Position numbers and translations under genes: made by a program
Assembly: GCA_005801395.1 (NCBI GenBank)
Contig: SYDV01000504.1
Location: forward strand, 1 to 6,406
DNA: 6,406 nt
From: Planctomycetia bacterium
Lineage (GTDB): Bacteria; Planctomycetota; UBA11346
Reading direction: 5' to 3'
Notes under the pieces: model-generated
Database searches by the model: none
Seen by the model: only the letters and a program-made list of their open reading frames with translations
What the model was told of the DNA's origin: nothing
Shown: positions 6,406 through 6,406 of the stretch, piece by piece
How positions within the stretch are numbered: the stretch's first letter is position 1
Layout of the letters: each line of letters opens with the position of its first letter

Positions 6406-6406
6406 A

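Noticed and set aside
1..6406. Mobile elements, CRISPR arrays, tRNA or rRNA genes
   Set aside because: I saw no transposase or integrase coding sequence, regularly spaced repeats, or tRNA- or rRNA-like sequence on either strand.

Overview
The window holds four complete genes in two divergent pairs, separated by a non-coding control region of about 0.3-0.4 kb. The protein families point to the Planctomycetota-Verrucomicrobiota-Lentisphaerota group. These families are a multidomain c-type cytochrome of the DUF1587/1592/1588/1585/1595 type, a Tat-exported DUF1552 protein, an ECF-like sigma factor of the Rhodopirellula/Verrucomicrobium type, and a membrane FecR protein fused to a LamG domain. Base composition looks moderate (about mid-40s % G+C by eye). 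I cannot choose between Verrucomicrobiota and Planctomycetota from this sequence alone.

Leftward pair (minus strand, transcribed from about 3.9 kb down to 55). The first gene encodes a secreted protein of about 814 residues with two widely separated CxxCH haem c motifs. Sixteen bases later comes a 453-residue DUF1552 protein with a twin-arginine export signal. These two families are commonly found side by side in this bacterial group, and no biochemical function is established for them. Past the DUF1552 stop there are only 54 bases, ending in a half-visible hairpin that may be the operon terminator.

Rightward pair (plus strand, 4256-6405). The sigma-70 family factor overlaps by an ATGA junction with a single-pass membrane protein. 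That protein has a short cytoplasmic N-terminal domain, one transmembrane helix, a periplasmic FecR domain and a C-terminal LamG jelly-roll. This is the layout of a sigma factor with its membrane-bound sensor or anti-sigma partner. The LamG fold suggests that the signal could be a glycan or another extracytoplasmic ligand.

Control region (about 3878-4255). A perfect 9-bp inverted repeat (AGCAAAGTA / TACTTTGCT) lies just before the sigma gene. A GC-richer block of about 120 bp with several short palindromes sits between AT-richer flanks.

A reasonable but unproven model is that the sigma factor and FecR-LamG sensor perceive an extracytoplasmic, perhaps carbohydrate, signal. They would then control their own operon and the divergent cytochrome/DUF1552 operon. 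The individual families are known. The less-described parts are the joint regulation, the biochemical role of the exported pair and the structured control region.
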